In this document: in pieces, positions 59,200 to 64,000 of the stretch
Position numbering within the stretch: the first letter of the stretch is position 1
Layout of the letters: every line of letters starts with the position of its first letter
NCBI RefSeq assembly: GCF_018866325.1
Contig: NZ_CP076457.1
Span: forward strand, 1,833,001-1,897,000
Length of the DNA: 64,000 bases
Direction: 5' to 3'
Source of the DNA: Streptomyces sp. YPW6
Lineage (GTDB): Bacteria; Actinomycetota; Actinomycetes; Streptomycetales; Streptomycetaceae
Notes under the pieces: model-generated
Databases searched by the model: none
Told to the model about the DNA's origin: nothing
The model's input: only the letters and a program-made list of their open reading frames with translations
Program-made: the position numbers and the translations under genes

Positions 59200-59432
59200 G
59201 CGCGGGAGAGTTCCGGCCACAGTGTGAGCCGGGCGCCGAAGGAGCAAGATCCTCCCTTGAATCTCTCAGGCCCCGTACCGCGTGGATGAGGCAGATCTGA
59301 AAAGCGAGTCGCCCTGCGGCTCCACCCAAGGTGCAAGCCGAGCCCTCTGGAACAGAGGCGCCCTGAAGGGGCATACCCCGTCAGGGGCTATCGGCGAACC
59401 TCTCAGGTTCCGATGACAGATGGGGAGGATTT
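59200..59432 (+). promoter_or_regulatory. tandem glycine riboswitch
   Basis: Two glycine aptamers in series lie just before gcvT. The first (about 59200-59312) has GCGGGAGAG, GCGCCGAAGGAGCAA, CTCCC, AATCTCTCAGG and the closing GCAGATCTGAAAAGCG. The second (about 59318-59432) has GCCCTGAAGGGGCA, GGCGAACCTCTCAGGTTCC and GATGACAGATGGGGAGG. Cooperative glycine binding should turn on the glycine cleavage genes. All diagnostic elements are visible in the right order. Confidence 0.93.
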
Positions 59433-59468
59433 TCCGTCCCGACGTCGTCATGCCCTGGAGCCACGCCC

Positions 59469-60584
59469 ATGAGCACTCCCCCCCGTCTGACCGCCCTCGA
59501 CGCGCTGCATCGCTCGCTCGGCGCCACCATGACCGACTTCGCGGGCTGGGACATGCCCCTGCGGTACGCCAGCGAGCGCGACGAGCACCACGCCGTGCGC
59601 ACCCGGGCCGGCCTCTTCGACCTCTCCCACATGGGCGAGATCACCGTCACCGGACCCGGGGCCGCCGCCTTCCTGAGCTACGCGCTGGTGGGCAACATCG
59701 CCACCGTCGGCAACGGCCGGGCCCGCTACACGATGATCGTCCAGGAGGACGGCGGGATCGTCGACGACCTGATCGTCTACCGCCTGGGCGAGACCGAGTA
59801 CATGGTGGTCGCCAACGCGGGCAACGCCCAGATCGTGCTCGACGCGCTGACCGAGCGCGTCGGCGGCTTCGACGCCGAGGTGCGTGACGACCGGGACGCG
59901 TACGCGCTGCTCGCGGTCCAGGGCCCCGAGTCGCCCGCGATCATGAAGGCCGTCACCGAGGCCGACCTGGATGGGCTGAAGTACTACGCGGGCCTGCCGG
60001 GCACGGTCGCCGGGGTCCCCGCGCTCATCGCCCGCACCGGGTACACCGGCGAGGACGGCTTCGAGCTGTTCGTCGCGCCCGAGCACGCCGAGCGGCTGTG
60101 GCAGGCGCTCACCGAGGCCGGCGCGCCGCACGGCCTGATCCCGTGCGGGCTCTCCTGCCGGGACACGCTGCGCCTGGAGGCGGGCATGCCGCTGTACGGG
60201 CACGAGCTGACGACCGCGCTGACCCCGTTCGACGCGGGGCTGGGCCGGGTCGTGAAGTTCGAGAAGGAGGGCGACTTCATCGGCCGCGAGGCACTGAAGG
60301 CCGCCGCCGAGCGCGCCGAGACCGCCCCGCCGCGCAAGCTGGTCGGCCTGATCGCCGAGGGCCGCCGCGTCCCGCGCGCCGGTTTCCCGGTCGTCGCGGA
60401 CGGCAAGGTGATCGGTGAGGTCACCTCCGGCGCCCCCTCCCCCACCCTGGGCAAGCCGATCGCCATGGCGTACGTGGACGCGGCCTTCGCCGCGCCGGGC
60501 ACCGAGGGCGTGGGCGTGGACATCCGGGGCACGCACGAGCCGTACGAGGTCGTCGCGCTGCCGTTCTACAAGCGCCAGAAGTGA
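59469..60584 (+). CDS. gcvT: glycine cleavage system T protein (aminomethyltransferase)
   Basis: Transfers the methylene carbon from aminomethyl-lipoyl-H protein to tetrahydrofolate, releasing ammonia. 371 residues. Typical parts are TDFAGWDMPLRYASERDEHH, FDLSHMGEITVTG, ARTGYTGEDGFELFV, and the folate/catalytic region CRDTLRLEAGMPLYGHEL. GGAG lies 8 bases before ATG 59469, inside the switch's expression platform region. gcvH follows after 155 bases; gcvP is not in the window. Confidence 0.97.
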   Translation: MSTPPRLTALDALHRSLGATMTDFAGWDMPLRYASERDEHHAVRTRAGLFDLSHMGEITVTGPGAAAFLSYALVGNIATVGNGRARYTMIVQEDGGIVDDLIVYRLGETEYMVVANAGNAQIVLDALTERVGGFDAEVRDDRDAYALLAVQGPESPAIMKAVTEADLDGLKYYAGLPGTVAGVPALIARTGYTGEDGFELFVAPEHAERLWQALTEAGAPHGLIPCGLSCRDTLRLEAGMPLYGHELTTALTPFDAGLGRVVKFEKEGDFIGREALKAAAERAETAPPRKLVGLIAEGRRVPRAGFPVVADGKVIGEVTSGAPSPTLGKPIAMAYVDAAFAAPGTEGVGVDIRGTHEPYEVVALPFYKRQK

Positions 60585-60739
60585 TATCCCGGAAGAACCG
60601 GTGACCGGGCGGCCGGCGGTCATCCGCGGCTTCCGGCCCTTCGCACCGCACGCAGGCGTCGCAGAAGTGACGTACCTCCGTCTCACACCGCAAGACCACC
60701 GTTCATCAGCACTCCCCCGCGTACAGGAGAATTCAGGTC

Positions 60740-61117
60740 ATGAGCAACCCCCAGCAGCTGCGGTACAGCAAGGAGCACGAGTGGCTGTCGGCCCTCGAGG
60801 ACGGCGTGGCCACCATCGGCATCACGGAGTACGCGGCCAACGCGCTCGGTGACGTCGTCTACGCCCAGCTCCCGGAGGTCGGTGACACGGTGACCGCGGG
60901 CGAGACCTGCGGCGAACTGGAGTCGACCAAGTCCGTCAGCGATCTGTACTCGCCGGTGACCGGTGAGGTGACGGCGGCCAACCAGGACGTCGTGGACGAC
61001 CCCTCGCTGGTGAACTCCGCTCCCTTCGAGGGCGGCTGGCTGTTCAAGGTGCGCGTCGCGGAGGAGCCGGCCGATCTGCTCTCCGCCGACGAGTACACCG
61101 CGTTCTCCGGCAACTGA
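60740..61117 (+). CDS. gcvH: glycine cleavage system H protein
   Basis: Lipoyl carrier shuttling the aminomethyl group between P, T and L proteins. 125 residues, start [20 protein letters not shown]. The lipoylated lysine is Lys64 in [21 protein letters not shown] lies about 8 bases before the ATG. It is 19 bases upstream of glyA, so these two are co-transcribed under the riboswitch. Confidence 0.97.
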
Positions 61118-61136
61118 GACCTTAAGGGACCCCCTG

Positions 61137-62396
61137 ATGTCGCTTCTGAACTCCTCCCTCCACGAGCTGGACCCGGACGTCGCCGCCGCCGTCGACGCCG
61201 AGCTCCACCGTCAGCAGTCCACCCTCGAAATGATCGCCTCGGAGAACTTCGCTCCGGTCGCCGTCATGGAGGCGCAGGGCTCCGTCCTCACCAACAAGTA
61301 CGCCGAGGGCTACCCGGGCCGCCGCTACTACGGCGGCTGTGAGCACGTCGACGTCGTCGAGCAGATCGCGATCGACCGGATCAAGGCCCTGTTCGGCGCC
61401 GAGGCCGCGAACGTCCAGCCGCACTCCGGTGCGCAGGCGAACGCCGCCGCGATGTTCGCGCTGCTGAAGCCGGGCGACACGATCATGGGCCTGAACCTGG
61501 CCCACGGCGGTCACCTGACCCACGGCATGAAGATCAACTTCTCCGGCAAGCTCTACGACGTGGTCCCGTACCACGTCGACGAGACCGGCGTCGTGGACAT
61601 GGAGGAGGTCGAGCGCCTCGCCAAGGAGTCCCGGCCGAAGCTGATCGTGGCCGGCTGGTCCGCCTACCCGCGCCAGCTGGACTTCGCCGCCTTCCGCCGG
61701 ATCGCGGACGAGGTCGGCGCCTACCTCATGGTCGACATGGCGCACTTCGCGGGCCTGGTGGCGGCGGGTCTGCACCCCAACCCGGTGCCGCACGCCCACG
61801 TGGTCACCACCACCACGCACAAGACCCTCGGCGGTCCGCGCGGCGGCGTGATCCTCTCCACCCAGGAGCTGGCCAAGAAGATCAACTCGGCGGTCTTCCC
61901 GGGTCAGCAGGGCGGCCCGCTGGAGCACGTGATCGCGGCGAAGGCGGTCTCGTTCAAGGTCGCGGCGGGCGAGGAGTTCAAGGAGCGCCAGCAGCGCACC
62001 CTGGACGGCGCCCGGATCCTGGCCGAGCGCCTGGTCCAGCCGGACGTCACCGAGGTGGGCGTCTCCGTCCTCTCCGGCGGCACCGACGTGCACCTGGTCC
62101 TGGTCGACCTGCGCAACTCCGAGCTGGACGGCCAGCAGGCCGAGGACCGGCTCCACGAGCTGGGCATCACGGTCAACCGGAACGCCATCCCGAACGACCC
62201 GCGCCCCCCGATGGTCACCTCGGGCCTGCGGATCGGCACCCCGGCGCTCGCCACGCGCGGCTTCGGCGCCGAGGACTTCGCGGAGGTCGCGGAGATCATC
62301 GCCTCCGCCCTCAAGCCGTCGTACGACGCGGACGACCTCAAGGCCCGCGTCGCCGCGCTGGCCGAGAAGTTCCCGCTGTACCCCGGCCTGAAGTAG
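61137..62396 (+). CDS. glyA: serine hydroxymethyltransferase
   Basis: PLP enzyme interconverting glycine plus methylene-THF and serine. 419 residues, normal length. It has the N-terminal [18 protein letters not shown], the [19 protein letters not shown] motif and the PLP lysine in [16 protein letters not shown]. Together with GcvTH it turns two glycines into one serine. Placed between gcvH and sdaA, the glycine-degrading/serine-forming direction is the likely role of this copy. Confidence 0.97.
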   Translation: MSLLNSSLHELDPDVAAAVDAELHRQQSTLEMIASENFAPVAVMEAQGSVLTNKYAEGYPGRRYYGGCEHVDVVEQIAIDRIKALFGAEAANVQPHSGAQANAAAMFALLKPGDTIMGLNLAHGGHLTHGMKINFSGKLYDVVPYHVDETGVVDMEEVERLAKESRPKLIVAGWSAYPRQLDFAAFRRIADEVGAYLMVDMAHFAGLVAAGLHPNPVPHAHVVTTTTHKTLGGPRGGVILSTQELAKKINSAVFPGQQGGPLEHVIAAKAVSFKVAAGEEFKERQQRTLDGARILAERLVQPDVTEVGVSVLSGGTDVHLVLVDLRNSELDGQQAEDRLHELGITVNRNAIPNDPRPPMVTSGLRIGTPALATRGFGAEDFAEVAEIIASALKPSYDADDLKARVAALAEKFPLYPGLK

Positions 62397-62424
62397 CACC
62401 TGGCCTGCGGTTCCGCGCATCCGG

Positions 62425-62469
62425 ACGGGGCACCGCGCACACTGGAGAAAAGTGAGCGCGGTGCCCCGT
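62425..62469 (+). terminator. terminator after glyA
   Basis: A perfect 14-base stem (ACGGGGCACCGCGC at 62425-62438, complement at 62456-62469) with a 17-base loop that can pair further (CACT/AGTG), 28 bases after the stop. Confidence 0.85.
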
Positions 62470-62569
62470 TCCTTGCCCCCCGCCCATCCCTCTCGTCCCG
62501 CTTGCCCCGCTTGTCCCCGCACCACCCCGGCAGACAACGGCGTCTTCCCACCCCCCAAGGAGTCCTCCC

Positions 62570-63955
62570 GTGGCCATCTCGGTCTTCGACCTCTTCTCGG
62601 TCGGTATCGGCCCCTCCAGCTCCCACACGGTGGGCCCGATGCGGGCCGCCCGGATGTTCGCGCGCCGCCTGAAGAACGAGGGCCTGCTCGCGCACACCGC
62701 CTCGATACGGGCCGAGCTGTACGGCTCCCTCGGCGCGACCGGCCACGGGCACGGCACGCCCAAGGCGGTCCTGCTCGGCCTGGAGGGCGAGTCGCCGCAA
62801 ACGGTCGACGTGGAGAGCGCCGACACCCGCGTGGAGGAGATCCGCTCCACCGGCCGGATCAACCTGCTGGGGATGCACGAGATCCCGTTCGCCTTCGACG
62901 ACGACCTGGTCCTGCACCGCCGCAAGGCGCTCCCGTACCACGCCAACGGCATGACGGTCCTCGCGTACGACGCGGAGGGCGCCCCGGTCCTGGAGAAGAC
63001 GTACTACTCGGTGGGCGGCGGCTTCGTCGTCGACGAGGACGCGGTGGCCGGCGAGAACCCGATCGTCCCGGACGACACGGCCCTCAAACACCCCTTCCGC
63101 ACCGGCGACGAACTGCTGCGGCTCTCCCGTGAGACCGGCCTGTCGATCTCGTCGATGATGCTGGAGAACGAGCTGGCCTGGCGCACCGAGGCGGAGATCC
63201 GCGCCGGGCTGCTGGACATCTGGCGCGTCATGCAGGCCTGCGTCTCGCGCGGTATGTCACGCGAGGGCATCCTCCCCGGCGGTCTCAAGGTCCGCCGCCG
63301 CGCCGCGAACTCGGCCCGCCAGCTGCGCGCCGAGGGCGACCCGCAGGCCCACGCGATGGAGTGGATCACCCTCTACGCGATGGCGGTCAACGAGGAGAAC
63401 GCGGCGGGCGGCCGCGTCGTCACCGCCCCCACGAACGGCGCGGCGGGCATCATCCCGGCCGTTCTGCACTACTACATGAACTTCGCGTCCCAGGGCTGCA
63501 CCGAGGCGGAGAAGGAGGACAGCGTCGTCCGCTTCCTCCTCGCGGCGGGCGCGATCGGCCTGCTCTTCAAGGAGAACGCCTCGATCTCCGGCGCCGAGGT
63601 CGGCTGCCAGGGCGAGGTCGGCTCGGCCTGCTCGATGGCGGCCGGCGCCCTGGCCGAGGTCCTCGGCGGCTCCCCGGAGCAGGTGGAGAACGCCGCCGAG
63701 ATCGGCATGGAACACAACCTGGGCCTGACCTGCGACCCGGTGGGCGGCCTGGTCCAGATCCCCTGCATCGAGCGCAACGGCATGGCGGCGGTGAAGGCGG
63801 TCACGGCGGCGCGGATGGCACTGCGGGGCGACGGCAGCCACAAGGTCTCCCTCGACAAGGTCATCAAGACCATGAAGGACACCGGGGCCGACATGAGCGT
63901 CAAGTACAAGGAGACGGCGCGGGGCGGGCTCGCGGTGAACATCATCGAGTGCTAG
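62570..63955 (+). CDS. sdaA: L-serine ammonia-lyase (iron-sulfur type)
   Basis: Deaminates serine to pyruvate with a 4Fe-4S cluster. 461 residues, single-chain form. It starts [20 protein letters not shown], the family hallmark, with the beta domain first. Cluster cysteines lie in [19 protein letters not shown] and [22 protein letters not shown] 62570 has AAGGAG 8 bases upstream. A terminator separates it from glyA, so it may be separately transcribed, although it completes the glycine to serine to pyruvate route. Confidence 0.96.
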   Translation: MAISVFDLFSVGIGPSSSHTVGPMRAARMFARRLKNEGLLAHTASIRAELYGSLGATGHGHGTPKAVLLGLEGESPQTVDVESADTRVEEIRSTGRINLLGMHEIPFAFDDDLVLHRRKALPYHANGMTVLAYDAEGAPVLEKTYYSVGGGFVVDEDAVAGENPIVPDDTALKHPFRTGDELLRLSRETGLSISSMMLENELAWRTEAEIRAGLLDIWRVMQACVSRGMSREGILPGGLKVRRRAANSARQLRAEGDPQAHAMEWITLYAMAVNEENAAGGRVVTAPTNGAAGIIPAVLHYYMNFASQGCTEAEKEDSVVRFLLAAGAIGLLFKENASISGAEVGCQGEVGSACSMAAGALAEVLGGSPEQVENAAEIGMEHNLGLTCDPVGGLVQIPCIERNGMAAVKAVTAARMALRGDGSHKVSLDKVIKTMKDTGADMSVKYKETARGGLAVNIIEC

Positions 63956-64000
63956 GGAACCAGGCCCTGACCAGCGCGTTCGTACCTTTCAGCGCTGTCA

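Overview
The window is chromosomal DNA of a Streptomyces. It is very GC-rich with strong third-codon GC bias, has GTG and TTG starts, twin-arginine and lipoprotein signals, and a gene order I recognise as the conserved Streptomyces core stretch running from proline catabolism through serA-ilvCNB, gatBAC, ligA and mnmA to gcvTH-glyA-sdaA. I see no tRNA, rRNA, insertion sequence, CRISPR array or integration site.

Left part (1-16,300). A proline-to-glutamate operon (proline dehydrogenase, then pruA, cut by the window edge) is divergent from a PucR-type regulator whose frame is broken by an apparent one-base loss. Next comes an accessory block: an 873-residue polymorphic toxin with four membrane helices, a Flp-pilin-like segment, a glycine-rich repeat linker and a PD-(D/E)xK nuclease-like C-terminus. 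It is followed by an Imm52-like immunity gene and an overlapping unknown gene. serA and the ilvBNC operon follow; ilvB has a complete attenuator (leader peptide [13 protein letters not shown] and a hairpin with six U). Upstream lies a membrane PAS-GGDEF-EAL protein with a degenerate EAL domain and a BldD-box-like site.

Middle part (16,300-41,700). This holds a hydroxyacid dehydrogenase, an aldo/keto reductase, a glucose/sorbosone-dehydrogenase-like lipoprotein, a DUF6191 protein, a giant LuxR-family ATPase regulator, an acetyltransferase overlapping an MMPL exporter with a palindromic operator, a secreted phospholipase C, an ArsB/SLC13-type permease, the GatCAB amidotransferase genes with an embedded small gene, the c-di-GMP phosphodiesterase RmdB, DNA ligase LigA, a MetE-like protein, an SDR and a LOG-family protein.

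Right part (41,700-64,000). This holds DUF427, an alpha/beta hydrolase, mnmA and a cysteine desulfurase (both serving tRNA 2-thiolation) either side of an amidase, a FabR-like TetR regulator divergent from small membrane-protein genes, a thioesterase, a TRIC-type channel, a five-gene oligopeptide ABC operon, two SseB-like genes and a P-loop kinase-like gene. A tandem glycine riboswitch then precedes gcvT-gcvH-glyA, and sdaA follows: together a glycine to serine to pyruvate route.

The most unusual recurring feature is a set of short tandem repeats placed directly at the 3' ends of genes. At several loci (serA, LOG gene, alpha/beta hydrolase, amidase, the 51-residue ORF, second SseB gene) the last coding bases, usually with the stop codon, are themselves one copy of the array.
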